64,000 bases of DNA from Anthropogastromicrobium sp050944455. Its GTDB lineage: Bacteria; Bacillota; Clostridia; Lachnospirales; Lachnospiraceae. Positions 27,278 to 36,615 of this stretch are shown here, piece after piece. The position numbers and the translations under genes were made by a program. Where the stretch lies: the NCBI GenBank assembly GCA_050944455.1, contig JBMNRC010000016.1, positions 1 through 64,000 of the forward strand, in the 5' to 3' direction. Within the stretch, counting starts at the first letter, position 1. Every line of letters starts with the position of its first letter. Below the pieces are notes generated by a model. The model worked only from the letters and a program-made list of their open reading frames with translations, was not told the DNA's origin and made no database searches.

Positions 27278-27362
27278 CATACTGATTCATAAAAAATAAT
27301 CCGCGGCAGGCAGCCGCGGCAAAGAGCGGGGATCGCAGGGATCCCGCGCAGGGAGGAGAGAA

Positions 27363-28961
27363 ATGAACGGCAGAGAAACAATATCGGCGGGGAAAGCGGT
27401 TCTTGGAATTGAGTTCGGCTCCACAAGGATCAAAGCGGTACTGAACGACGAGGAAGGAAAACCCATTGCGCAGGGAAGCCATGAGTGGGAGAACCGCCTG
27501 GAAAACGGCGTCTGGACGTACTCGCTGGACGATATCTGGACAGGTCTGCAGGACTGCTACGCCGACCTCCAGAAGGATGTGCGCGGCAGGTACGGCGAGG
27601 AGATCAGAAAACTGGCAGCCATCGGGTTTTCCGCGATGATGCACGGGTATATGGTTTTCGATAAGGAAGGCAGCCTGATGGTCCCGTTCCGCACCTGGAG
27701 AAATACCATGACCGGTGAAGCGGCGGCGAAACTGACAGAACTCTTCCGGTTCAACATCCCGCAGCGCTGGAGCATCGCGCATCTGTATCAGGCGATTCTG
27801 AACGGCGAGGACCATGTGAGCCGCATCGATTATATGACTACGCTGGCCGGCTACATCCACTGGAAGATGACCGGACGCAGGGTTGTGGGCGTCGGCGAAG
27901 CTTCGGGAATGTTCCCGATCGACAGCTCTACGGGATATTACAACCGGGAGATGCTCAATAAATTTGATGAACTTACAGCCTCCCACCATTATCCGTGGAA
28001 GGTCGAGGAGATTCTTCCGGGCGTTCTCACCGCAGGCGAGAACGCGGGCACGCTGACGGAGGAGGGAGCCAGGCTCCTGGACGTCTCCGGCACACTGGAG
28101 CCGGGCTGCCCGCTCTGCCCGCCTGAGGGCGACGCGGGTACCGGGATGGCGGCGACCAACAGCGTCGCGCAGCGCACCGGCAACGTCTCCGCGGGAACTT
28201 CTGTCTTCGCCATGGTTGTCCTCGAGAAACCGCTGAAGAAAGTCCACCCGGAGCTCGATATCGTGACAACGCCTGACGGAGCCGACGTCGCCATGGTTCA
28301 CTGCAACAACTGCACTTCCGACCTGAATGCCTGGGTCGGGCTGTTCCGCGAGCTGCTGGAAATGTACGGCGTTCCGGCGGACATGAACACCCTGTACGGC
28401 AGGCTTTACACGAACGCCTTAAGCGGCGAGAAAGACGGCGGAGGACTGCTGGCCTACAATTATTTTTCCGGGGAGCCGGTCACCGGCTTCGAGGAGGGAA
28501 GGCCTCTGTTTGTGCGCAAACCAGACGCAAAACTCAATCTGGCCAATTTCATGCGCGTGCATCTGTACTCTTCGCTGGCCGCGCTGAAGTCGGGCCTTGA
28601 TATCCTGCTGAAGGAAGAGAATGTCAGGGTCGACAGGGTTACCGGCCACGGCGGGCTGTTCAAAACGAAGGGAGTAGGACAGTCCATCCTGGCAGCCGCG
28701 ATGGATACGCCGGTGACGGTCATGGAGACCGCCGGCGAGGGCGGCGCGTGGGGAATTGCCCTGCTTGCAGGATATATGATCAGCCGGAAAGAGGGCCAGT
28801 CTCTCGCGGACTACCTGAATACCAGGATTTTTGCCGGAAACAGCGGGACGACGGTGGCTCCGGATCCTGAGGACGTGAAGGGATTCGATGATTTCATGAA
28901 GGTCTACAAAGCAGGCCTTCCGATCGAGCACGCTGCCGTTGACGCCATGCCGCTGGACTGA
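27363..28961 (+). CDS. FGGY-family carbohydrate kinase, possibly L-ribulokinase type
   Basis: 532-aa sugar kinase. The N-terminal phosphate-binding loop is VLGIEFGSTRIKAVL; other marks are GFSAMMHGYMVFD, the FRTWRN segment, the ATP-binding TGNVSAGTSVFAMV and the C-terminal GHGGLFKTKGVGQ and EGGAWGIALLAGYM. The sequence recalls the kinase found in Bacteroides arabinose clusters, so phosphorylation of L-ribulose or D-xylulose is plausible, but no isomerase or epimerase gene is beside it. GGGAGGAGAGA precedes the ATG. Confidence 0.85.
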   Translation: MNGRETISAGKAVLGIEFGSTRIKAVLNDEEGKPIAQGSHEWENRLENGVWTYSLDDIWTGLQDCYADLQKDVRGRYGEEIRKLAAIGFSAMMHGYMVFDKEGSLMVPFRTWRNTMTGEAAAKLTELFRFNIPQRWSIAHLYQAILNGEDHVSRIDYMTTLAGYIHWKMTGRRVVGVGEASGMFPIDSSTGYYNREMLNKFDELTASHHYPWKVEEILPGVLTAGENAGTLTEEGARLLDVSGTLEPGCPLCPPEGDAGTGMAATNSVAQRTGNVSAGTSVFAMVVLEKPLKKVHPELDIVTTPDGADVAMVHCNNCTSDLNAWVGLFRELLEMYGVPADMNTLYGRLYTNALSGEKDGGGLLAYNYFSGEPVTGFEEGRPLFVRKPDAKLNLANFMRVHLYSSLAALKSGLDILLKEENVRVDRVTGHGGLFKTKGVGQSILAAAMDTPVTVMETAGEGGAWGIALLAGYMISRKEGQSLADYLNTRIFAGNSGTTVAPDPEDVKGFDDFMKVYKAGLPIEHAAVDAMPLD

Positions 28962-28995
28962 CCGGCAGAACAGACGGGAAAGCCCGGAACATCTG

Positions 28996-30336
28996 ATGTT
29001 TTTCTGCAGACCGGATTTTTATGATTGTTTTCACTGCGTCGGCGGCGCCTGCACGGACACCTGCTGCGCAGGGTGGGAGATAGAGGTGGATGAGCAGACT
29101 GCCCGGTCCTACCGCAGGATGGACACACCCTTCGGCCGGGAAATCGCCGCAAGCCTCGTCGAGGATGACGAAGGCACCTGGTTCCGGCTGACGGACGACG
29201 GGAGATGCCCCTTTCTGAACCGGGAGGGACTCTGCCGCATCATCCAAAACTGCGGCGAGGAAAGCCTGTGCGACATCTGCCGGGAGCATCCCAGGTTTTA
29301 CAACTGGTACGGCAGCCGGACGGAAGCCGGGCTGGGCCTGTCCTGCGAGGAGGCCGTGCGTCTTCTGTTTCACCGGACGGAACCGATCCGCTTCCTGACG
29401 GAAGAAATCCCGGACCGCCCGGATGAGGGAAATCCGCGGGAAGAAGCGGAATCGCCTGAAAATCACGGGGAACCGCCTGACAGACAGGAAAAGCTATTCC
29501 TGGAGCAGGGAAAACTGTCGGAAGCACAGGGAGAAACAGCCGGTGGGCAGGGAAAACCGACCCTGAGGCAGGGAGAAGCGCCGCGCGGACAGCAAAAACC
29601 TTTCAGGGTACAGGAAACAGAAGGTACAGCAGATTTTCCCGGAATGGATGAGGACACGGCGCAGGTACTCCGCTTCCGCGAGGAGGCTTTCCGCATCGTG
29701 AGCCGGCGGGAGGTTTCCATTTCCCGCAGAATCTGCGGGCTGCTGGACTTTGCGGAAGAACTGCAGGCGGCGGTCAGCGGCGGGCAGGGAGCGGATCCGC
29801 AGCCGGGACCAGGACGTGAGCCTGCTTCCGCGCTTTCTTCCCCGGCGGAGGATGCCGCGCGGATTCTTGACATTCTGGAGAAACTGGACATAATGACAGC
29901 AGACTGGAGCAGCCTGCTGGCCGGAGCGTCCCGAGGAATCTCTGATATAGTGAAGCTGGCGCGCAGTGTTCCGGAGTGCGGATCCTGCGATACGGAGTAC
30001 CTGCTGACTTATTTTCTGTACCGGTATTTCGGCCAGTGCGCGCTGGATGGCGACGTTGTGGGAAAAGTCCGTTTCGCGGTTCTCAGCTGCCTGATCATCC
30101 GTCTTCTGACGGTTTCGCGGGCAGCAGAAAAAAGCGGGGGAAAAACAGGCGCTGGGCAGCCTGCCGGCGGCCTGTTCCGTGTGACGGAACAGGAAAGAAA
30201 CACAACGGTCCGCCTGTACTCCAAGGAAATTGAGTATTGTGAAGAGAATCTGGAAGAGCTCTGGAAGAAAGAACACAGTGAGGAAGCACTCGGCACCGTG
30301 AGGCTCAGACGCCTGGCGGAAGCGCTCTATCCCTGA
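28996..30336 (+). CDS. FliB-like flagellin lysine-N-methylase family protein with a 7-residue repeat insert
   Basis: 446-aa cysteine-rich protein of the FliB family. The N-terminus has the family's cysteine cluster CVGGACTDTCCAGW, followed by CPFLNREGLCRIIQNCGEESLCDICREHPRF, the presumed metal-cluster site. Residues of about 150-213 hold a low-complexity insert of seven-residue repeats (for example EQGKLSE, AQGETAG), encoded by 21-nt units and absent from typical members. No flagellar gene is in the window, so the substrate may lie elsewhere or be different. ATG 28996 is the first start giving the conserved N-terminus; its ribosome site is weak. It begins 34 bp after the kinase gene. Confidence 0.75.
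   Translation: MFFCRPDFYDCFHCVGGACTDTCCAGWEIEVDEQTARSYRRMDTPFGREIAASLVEDDEGTWFRLTDDGRCPFLNREGLCRIIQNCGEESLCDICREHPRFYNWYGSRTEAGLGLSCEEAVRLLFHRTEPIRFLTEEIPDRPDEGNPREEAESPENHGEPPDRQEKLFLEQGKLSEAQGETAGGQGKPTLRQGEAPRGQQKPFRVQETEGTADFPGMDEDTAQVLRFREEAFRIVSRREVSISRRICGLLDFAEELQAAVSGGQGADPQPGPGREPASALSSPAEDAARILDILEKLDIMTADWSSLLAGASRGISDIVKLARSVPECGSCDTEYLLTYFLYRYFGQCALDGDVVGKVRFAVLSCLIIRLLTVSRAAEKSGGKTGAGQPAGGLFRVTEQERNTTVRLYSKEIEYCEENLEELWKKEHSEEALGTVRLRRLAEALYP
29443..29631 (+). repeat. 21-nt tandem repeat inside the FliB-like gene
   Basis: Units begin at 29464, 29485, 29506, 29527, 29548, 29569, 29590 and 29611, always 21 nt apart and starting with CAGGGAAAA or a close variant (CACGGGGAA in the first). 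A weaker unit starts at 29443. Each unit encodes seven residues of the form Q-G-(K/E) plus four variable residues, keeping the frame. Confidence 0.85.
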
Positions 30337-30383
30337 CCGGGAAGCGCCGTGATGATAACAACTGAAAATGAGGTAAAGGAAGA

Positions 30384-32747
30384 ATGGACAAAAAGACACT
30401 TGCCCTGAAAACCGGATGGAAATTCCATTACGGGGAGGAAGAGAACGCCTGGTATAAAGGTTTTGACGACAACGCGTGGGAAAAGGTTACGATACCGCAC
30501 GACTGGTCCGTGCATATGCCTTTCAGCCGGGATTATTCCAGCGGAACCGGCTATCTGGCCGGCGGAATCGGCTGGTACCGCCTGCATTTTCATGTTCCCG
30601 AAGAATTCCGCGGGAAACACCTGACTCTGGTTTTTGACGGAATTTACCGCTGCAGCCGGATCTGGGTCAACAGCTACCATCTGGCGGACCGCCCGTACGG
30701 TTATTCGGAGATCGCGGTGGATGTGACAGGCCTGGTTCATTTCGGCGATCAGGACAATGTCGTGAGTGTGAGGGTGGAGCGCAGGGAACTGGCGGATTCC
30801 CGCTGGTTCAACGGGACCGGCCTTACGCGCAAGGTGACGCTCACGGCCGAAGAGCCGCTGTATGTTCAGCACAACAGCCTGGCGTTCCGCACGGTCAGCT
30901 CCGACGCGGATACCGCGGAAGCTGAAGTGAAATTCACGCTTCAGAACGACGGACCGGAAGCGTCCGGGACTGTCAGGGCTGAACTGATTCCCGCGGAAGG
31001 AACGGAGGGAACGGGTACCGCCGGCGGGACGGCGGCGGCCGGGACAGAAGTCAGCCTGAAATCCGGGGAGAGCCGGGAAATTCTCCTTCAGCTTTCCGTC
31101 AGCCATCCGGCTCTCTGGTCGGATACCTGCCCGAACCTGTACACGCTCCGTCTGGTTTTCGGTGACAGCACGGTGATGGAAAGCCGCAGGGTCGGCCTCC
31201 GGACAATCCGGTTTGACCCGGACCACGGGTTCTTCCTCAACGGAGTATCGGAAAAACTCCGCGGCGTATGCGTGCACGAAGACGGCGGAACGCTGGGAGC
31301 CGCGATGGTGCGCGATGTATGGCTCAGGCGGCTCAGAACGCTCAAAGAAGCGGGATGCAACGCTGTCCGGATGAGCCACAACCCGCATATGCCTGAATTG
31401 TACGATCTGTGCGATGAACTCGGTTTTCTTGTGATGGACGAAGCCTTCGACGAGTGGGAAAATCCCAAGAACAAGTGGTGGCACGGCCATAACGTCTACC
31501 CGCCGAAGCATGACGGGTACGCTTCCTATTTCCCGGAATGGTACGACCGCGATCTGACGGATATGATCCGCAGGGACAGAAACCACCCGTGCATCGTGCT
31601 CTGGAGCATCGGAAACGAAATCGATTATCCGAACGATCCTTACTGCAGCGCGGTATTCGCTCAGATGACCGGAAACAATGACGCGAACAAGCCGGCCAGC
31701 GAGAGACTGTATGATCCTGATAAGCCTGACGCTTCGAGGCTTCCGGTTCTCGCGGCAAAGCTGGCCGCGGTTGTGCGCCGGGAGGTTCCCGACGGGGTGG
31801 TGACTCTGGCCGCGGCTTTCCCGGAACTGTCGGCAGGAGTCGGTTTCCTCGATTCGCTCGATGTCGCCGGTTATAACTACAAAGAACATCTCTACGCGGA
31901 ATCTCACAAAAAATATCCGGGACGTCCCCTGATCGGCAGTGAGAACGGGCACAGCTGGGAAGCCTGGCTGGCTGTGAGGGACTGCGAGTATGTCAGCGGC
32001 CAGTTCCTGTGGACAGGAATCGATTATTTCGGCGAGTCCGGCGGAACCTATCCTTTCCACGGATCGCAGGCCGGATTCCTCGCGACCAACGGCCTTCCGA
32101 AATCTGAGTTCGGAGCCCGCAGGGTTTACTGGATGGCGGAACCGCAGGCGTATCTGCAGACTTTCCCGGCGGATGAACTTTCGGGGAAACACTGGATCAG
32201 CCCGGAAAGAAGCTGGAATTACAGCGATGGAGAACAGGTCGCGGTGATCTGCCGCACGCTGGCGGACAGTACCGAACTGTATGTCAACGGAGTGTCGGCT
32301 GGGGTGCAGACAGAGAGAACCTATGACGGAGCCTACCTGTGGAAGGTCCCGTTTAAAGCGGGGACAATCTCGGTAAAAGCGCCTGCTGACGGCGCAGCCG
32401 CGGCTGAGGACAGCATCAGAACGGCCGGACCGGCGGTTTCCCTGAAGGCGGAACTGTGGCAGGACCCGAAAGCCGACTATGAGCTGCTTCAGGTGATTGT
32501 GAGCCTTTACGACAGCCACGGGAATATCGCCATCACGGATGACAGGACAGTAGAAGCGAAGGCTGAGGGCGGCGAGGTTGCCGCACTTGACAGCGGAAAC
32601 CTCGGGGACGAGACGATCTGCGACGCCGCCGCCAGAAAGACATTCCGCGGACAGCTGGTCGTTTATGTCCGCCCGCAGGCGGATTCAGGGACGATAACCG
32701 TGACTTCCGACGCCGGATCGCAGACACTCACCTGGAAACTGCCGTAA
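30384..32747 (+). CDS. Glycoside hydrolase family 2 (beta-galactosidase-like, with extra C-terminal domains)
   Basis: 787-aa cytoplasmic glycosidase without signal peptide. The GH2 architecture is visible: N-terminal jelly-roll sugar-binding domain (VTIPHDWSVHMPFSRDY, GIGWYRLHFHVP, FDGIYRCSRIWVNSYHL), an immunoglobulin-like domain, the TIM-barrel starting at LRGVCVHEDGG, then beta domains. The acid/base glutamate is in WSIGNEIDYP and the nucleophile is likely in LIGSENGHSWEAW. The group with added C-terminal domains includes beta-galactosidases and related enzymes; the sugar is not determined. It likely hydrolyses oligosaccharides imported by the transporter downstream. Confidence 0.9.
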   Translation: MDKKTLALKTGWKFHYGEEENAWYKGFDDNAWEKVTIPHDWSVHMPFSRDYSSGTGYLAGGIGWYRLHFHVPEEFRGKHLTLVFDGIYRCSRIWVNSYHLADRPYGYSEIAVDVTGLVHFGDQDNVVSVRVERRELADSRWFNGTGLTRKVTLTAEEPLYVQHNSLAFRTVSSDADTAEAEVKFTLQNDGPEASGTVRAELIPAEGTEGTGTAGGTAAAGTEVSLKSGESREILLQLSVSHPALWSDTCPNLYTLRLVFGDSTVMESRRVGLRTIRFDPDHGFFLNGVSEKLRGVCVHEDGGTLGAAMVRDVWLRRLRTLKEAGCNAVRMSHNPHMPELYDLCDELGFLVMDEAFDEWENPKNKWWHGHNVYPPKHDGYASYFPEWYDRDLTDMIRRDRNHPCIVLWSIGNEIDYPNDPYCSAVFAQMTGNNDANKPASERLYDPDKPDASRLPVLAAKLAAVVRREVPDGVVTLAAAFPELSAGVGFLDSLDVAGYNYKEHLYAESHKKYPGRPLIGSENGHSWEAWLAVRDCEYVSGQFLWTGIDYFGESGGTYPFHGSQAGFLATNGLPKSEFGARRVYWMAEPQAYLQTFPADELSGKHWISPERSWNYSDGEQVAVICRTLADSTELYVNGVSAGVQTERTYDGAYLWKVPFKAGTISVKAPADGAAAAEDSIRTAGPAVSLKAELWQDPKADYELLQVIVSLYDSHGNIAITDDRTVEAKAEGGEVAALDSGNLGDETICDAAARKTFRGQLVVYVRPQADSGTITVTSDAGSQTLTWKLP

Positions 32748-32904
32748 ACCAGTCTCTGGCAGCGGGACCGCAGGCAGCGGAACTGTTCTGAATCAGCCGG
32801 GTTCATCGCGGTTTCGGGACCGCAGGCGCCGCAAACCGACAAAACGAACGAAAGCCTGACGGGATCTATTGGGTGAAGGGCAGCGGCGGACAATCTGTTT
32901 TTTA

Positions 32905-32946
32905 CGGCCGGAAAGGCTCAGAAATGAGCTCTTCCGGCCGTTTTAT
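32905..32946 (+). terminator. Terminator after the GH2 gene
   Basis: 16-bp stem with one mismatch (arms 32905-32920 and 32925-32940), GAAA tetraloop, then TTTTAT. Confidence 0.88.
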
Positions 32947-33094
32947 ATTTACTGGAATGTGGTCCGTTGACTGTTTTTATCCGTTTTCCGACTGTTTTGT
33001 TCTATTCCCGCGCTCCCGAAAGATTAACTGTTGAACGATTCCTGACAATTGTAGAATTTCGGACAGAATATTTTTGATTAATCTGCCAAACCTC

Positions 33095-33123
33095 TTGACA
33101 TCAGGGAATATTAGACATATAAT
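33095..33123 (+). promoter_or_regulatory. Consensus sigma-A promoter of the sugar-binding-protein operon
   Basis: Perfect TTGACA (33095-33100), 17-bp spacer, perfect TATAAT (33118-33123). The match is the best in the window and predicts very high expression unless repressed. Confidence 0.9.
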
Positions 33124-33237
33124 CGTAACCAGTAATGAGATAAATCATGAAATTTCACCGGCAATCATTCTGCTTTGCCCGTTGTCCACGGTAAAACAGA
33201 ATAAAACAATCAAATATTTACAAGGAGGATTCTACAA

Positions 33238-34593
33238 ATGAGGAAAAGATGGTTAAGTATTGCTCTGACCGCTGCAATGGCCGCCACCATGATTTCGGGA
33301 ACGGTATTCGCGTCAGAGGAAGCTGAGACTGAGGAAGAGACCTACGGCGAAGGCGTCGACGTCAACGATGACGGTACCGTCAACAACCCTGAGGCTGTCA
33401 CCATCAAGGAAGGCTATCTTTCCTTCTGGTCCCTGTTCACCGGCGGCGACGGCGAATGGTGGAATTCCATTGTTGATCAGTACAACAGCGAGAAGGATCC
33501 CACATATCCGATTCAGTCCATCACCCTTGTCTGGGACGATTATTACACCAAGCTGCAGACGGCAGTTGCTACCGGCAACGGACCGGACGCGGGCATTTCC
33601 CATGTATCCAAGCTGTACGAGCTGGCTGAGACCGGCGTTATCGAGCCGCTGACTCCGTATCTTGAAGAGCTCGGCATTGATCTTGCCGACTACTATACGC
33701 AGGAATCCATCGACGCTGTCACGATCGACGGCGATGTTTACGCGATCCCGCTGGATACCCACGCAGAAGTTCTGTATTACAACCTGGATCTCCTGGAGGA
33801 GGCAGGCATCACCGAGGATGACGTCAAGGCCATTTCTTCCGCGGATGATTTCACCGCACTTCTTCAGAAGTGCAAGGACGCCCTTCCGGAAGATGTCACC
33901 CCGCTGTCCATCACACAGTCCGGCGATGATCCGTTCCGTATGTGGTATGCGGATTACTTCCAGGCAGGCGGCACTGATTTCGTGAACGAGGACGCAACCG
34001 AGTGCACGATCGACGACGAAGTCTCCAAGAAAGTTCTTGAGTGGCAGAAGAGCCTTTATGACGACGGCCTCGTTCTCGAGGGCATCTCTGATCACCAGGC
34101 ACTGTTCCAGCAGGGCAAGGCAGCGTTCGTTATCACCGGAACCTGGGCTAGCGGCGTCTTCGAGCAGACCGACGGCCTGAACTTCGGCAACACGGTTTAT
34201 CCGCAGCTGTTCGACGGCGGCGACAAGCAGTACTGCTGGGCAGATTCCCACACGCTGGTTCTTCCGGTCAACGAAGACAGAACTGACGAAGAGAGCACCG
34301 CAGTTGTCCAGTTCCTGTTCTCCGCATCCAATGATTACGGCCTGACCTGGGCAGGATCCGGGCAGATTCCGGCAGCAGTTTCCGTCAACCAGAGCGATGA
34401 TTACAAGGCGATGAAGGGCTACAACGTCGTTGATGAACTTCAGTACGCGAAGTACGCTCCGAGAGCTACCAATTACTACGGCGGCATGAAGGCTGATATG
34501 ATCGACGCCCTCAATGCTTACTGGACCGGCGATGTTGATCTTGATACAGCAGAAGAGAATATTGTCACTGCTATTGAGGACAACCTCGACTGA
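33238..34593 (+). CDS. Sugar ABC transporter substrate-binding protein (family 1)
   Basis: 451-aa exported carbohydrate-binding protein. AAGGAGGA precedes ATG 33238. The signal peptide (MRKRWLSIALTAAM...) ends in TVFA near residue 25 and the mature start is SEEAETEEETYGEG; there is no lipobox cysteine. Family-1 features include YTKLQTAVATGNGPDAGISHVSKL, IDGDVYAIPLDTHAEVLYYN and the FQQGKAAFVITGTWASG segment. Unlike the other binding proteins here, it has no acidic Ala-Glu tail. It is the first gene of a transporter operon, followed by a terminator that should lower permease expression. Confidence 0.9.
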   Translation: MRKRWLSIALTAAMAATMISGTVFASEEAETEEETYGEGVDVNDDGTVNNPEAVTIKEGYLSFWSLFTGGDGEWWNSIVDQYNSEKDPTYPIQSITLVWDDYYTKLQTAVATGNGPDAGISHVSKLYELAETGVIEPLTPYLEELGIDLADYYTQESIDAVTIDGDVYAIPLDTHAEVLYYNLDLLEEAGITEDDVKAISSADDFTALLQKCKDALPEDVTPLSITQSGDDPFRMWYADYFQAGGTDFVNEDATECTIDDEVSKKVLEWQKSLYDDGLVLEGISDHQALFQQGKAAFVITGTWASGVFEQTDGLNFGNTVYPQLFDGGDKQYCWADSHTLVLPVNEDRTDEESTAVVQFLFSASNDYGLTWAGSGQIPAAVSVNQSDDYKAMKGYNVVDELQYAKYAPRATNYYGGMKADMIDALNAYWTGDVDLDTAEENIVTAIEDNLD

Positions 34594-34671
34594 CAGGAAA
34601 ACCAAACTGAGAACCTGTATGCCGTGACACCGACGAATGAAAACAGCATACAATTAAATATGGTTCTTGAA

Positions 34672-34703
34672 AACCGGGGAGAGCCAGCTCTCCCCGGTTT
34701 TTT
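34672..34703 (+). terminator. Terminator between the binding-protein and permease genes
   Basis: Near-perfect hairpin AACCGGGGAGAGC / GCTCTCCCCGG followed by six T. Partial read-through would give many binding proteins per permease, a common arrangement. Confidence 0.93.
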
Positions 34704-34830
34704 GATAAGAGCAGTTTCCGGCGGAAGGAAGACGCCGGGGCAGAAACGTATGCCCGCGGCAGCCTGAAACTTCGGCCGGCTTAACAGGAGGGATAATTCC
34801 CCCGAAAATAAATTTATTGGAGCGAAAATA

Positions 34831-35739
34831 ATGAGCGGCAATAAAAAGAAAACAATGAACTACAGGACACGGAGAACGCTGACCGCGTGGATCTTCATGC
34901 TGCCATTTCTGGCCCTGTTCACCGTCTTTACCATTTATCCGGTTGTCCAGGGCGTCTGGGTCAGCCTGAACAACTGGACTCTGATGGGAAGGCAGAAATT
35001 CGTCGGCTTTGACAATTACGTGAAGATGGTCCATGACCACAAGTTTATCGAAGCGCTGCAGCATACCTGTATCTTCGTTGTGATGTGCGCGCCGCTTGTG
35101 TCCGTCATGTCCCTGATTCTCGCGCTTTTCGCGAACCGCCCGACGAAATTCAGAAAATTCCTTCGTGTCAGCTATTACATGCCGACAATCCTTTCGGTTT
35201 CGGTCGCGTCCTATATCGCGAAGTACGCTTTTTCCCCGTACAACGGCCTGATCAACGGTATCCTGAGGTCCCTCGGCCTGATCACGACGGAGAATGAACC
35301 GCTTTGGATGCAGGATTATCCTCTGGTCTGGTTCACGGTTGTGCTGATGACCTGCTGGTGGACGCTCGGATTCCCGATGCTGCTGTACCTCTCAGCCCTG
35401 CAGGATATCAATCCTGAGCTGATGGAGGCGGCGGAAGTCGACGGAGCCAACGCAAGGCAGAAACTGTTCCGCATCACGCTGCCGCTCCTCAAGCCCACCA
35501 TTTTCCTGGTTGTGCTTCTGCAGATTATCGCGTCCTTCAAAGTTTTCGCCCAGATCCAGCTGATTACCGGAGGCGGACCGGCGTCAAAAACCCGCCCGCT
35601 GATCCAGTATATTTACGAGCAGGCTTTCGACAGGAACAAGATGGGATACGCCGCCGCGATGTCTTACGCGCTGTTTGCCATCCTCTGCGTCGTAACCATC
35701 ATCCAGCTGAAGTTCCAGAGCAGAATGGAGGAGAAATAA
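34831..35739 (+). CDS. Sugar ABC transporter permease (MalF/UgpA type)
   Basis: 302-aa permease with six membrane segments, the first being WIFMLPFLALFTVFTIYPVV. The EAA loop reads LMEAAEVDGANARQKLFRITLPLLKPT. GGAG lies 8 nt before ATG 34831. It is followed directly by the second permease gene. No ATPase gene accompanies them. Confidence 0.92.
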   Translation: MSGNKKKTMNYRTRRTLTAWIFMLPFLALFTVFTIYPVVQGVWVSLNNWTLMGRQKFVGFDNYVKMVHDHKFIEALQHTCIFVVMCAPLVSVMSLILALFANRPTKFRKFLRVSYYMPTILSVSVASYIAKYAFSPYNGLINGILRSLGLITTENEPLWMQDYPLVWFTVVLMTCWWTLGFPMLLYLSALQDINPELMEAAEVDGANARQKLFRITLPLLKPTIFLVVLLQIIASFKVFAQIQLITGGGPASKTRPLIQYIYEQAFDRNKMGYAAAMSYALFAILCVVTIIQLKFQSRMEEK

Positions 35740-36594
35740 ATGAAAGCAGCAAAAAGAATGTCCCGCAGGAGAAGCGGAACAATCGTCGGTTCTGTTGTGC
35801 TGACCGTCATCTCCCTGCTCTTCGCGGTGATCGCCCTGTTTCCGATCATCTGGGCCCTGTTCTGCAGCTTCCAGAGCGAATCCAAGCAGTTTCCGGATAT
35901 CTGGGACTGGTTTAAGCCGCCTTATACCATTGCCAATTATGTCTATGCGCTGACCAAGACCAATATCATGCGCTGGTTCCTCAATTCTCTGGGAATCGCG
36001 CTGGTTAGCACGGTCCTTACGGTCATTGTGACGACTCTGGCAGCCTACGCTATCGCCAAGATTCCGTTCAAAGGGAAAAACGCGGTATTCTTTTACTGTA
36101 TGATCGGTATGCTCGTTCCCGGTGAAGCCACGATTGTTCCGCTGTTCATCGAAGTCAACAGCATGAATCTGATTAATACCTACACAGGTCTGATCCTTCC
36201 CGGGCTGGCAGGATCGATGTCGCTGATCATCTGCGTTTCGTTCTTCCGCGGGCTTCCGGACGCGCTGGTCGAGGCGGTGAGAATTGACGGCGGAGGAGAG
36301 TGGACCATCTATCGAAAGATAATTCTGCCTCTGTCAAAGCCGATCCTTTCGACGACCGCCATCATGTCGTTCATCGGATCGTGGAACAACTACCTGTGGC
36401 CTCTGCTCTGCGTATTCACGGAGGAAATGTATACGCTGCCGGTCGGAATTCCCACCTTCCTTTCTGTGGCGCGGCCGAATTACGCGGTCCCCATGACGAT
36501 GAACATGGTTGCGTCAATTCCGGCGATTATTCTGTATATCGCATTCGAGAAACAGATCACGCAGGGAATTTCAATGGAAGGCATCAAAGGCTGA
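35740..36594 (+). CDS. Sugar ABC transporter permease (MalG/UgpE type)
   Basis: 284-aa second permease. The start codon immediately follows the previous stop (TAAATG), with GGAG inside the upstream gene, so translation is coupled. The EAA loop is LVEAVRIDGGGEWTIYRKIILPLSKPI and the C-terminus ITQGISMEGIKG is typical of the MalG group. Confidence 0.92.
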   Translation: MKAAKRMSRRRSGTIVGSVVLTVISLLFAVIALFPIIWALFCSFQSESKQFPDIWDWFKPPYTIANYVYALTKTNIMRWFLNSLGIALVSTVLTVIVTTLAAYAIAKIPFKGKNAVFFYCMIGMLVPGEATIVPLFIEVNSMNLINTYTGLILPGLAGSMSLIICVSFFRGLPDALVEAVRIDGGGEWTIYRKIILPLSKPILSTTAIMSFIGSWNNYLWPLLCVFTEEMYTLPVGIPTFLSVARPNYAVPMTMNMVASIPAIILYIAFEKQITQGISMEGIKG

Positions 36595-36615
36595 CAGACC
36601 GGACAGGAGGGCAAA

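Larger units (their letters stand above)
32748..33237. other. Intergenic region before the second sugar transporter
   Basis: 490 bp containing a strong terminator (32905-32946), a consensus promoter (33095-33123) and an interrupted inverted repeat in the leader (ATTCTG 33167-33172 with CAGAAT 33197-33202, inner CCGT/ACGG). No gene seen. Confidence 0.55.

Noticed and set aside
30327..32519. Minus-strand open frame of 730 codons opposite the first GH2 gene
   Set aside because: Same shadow effect; the plus-strand GH2 has clear catalytic motifs.
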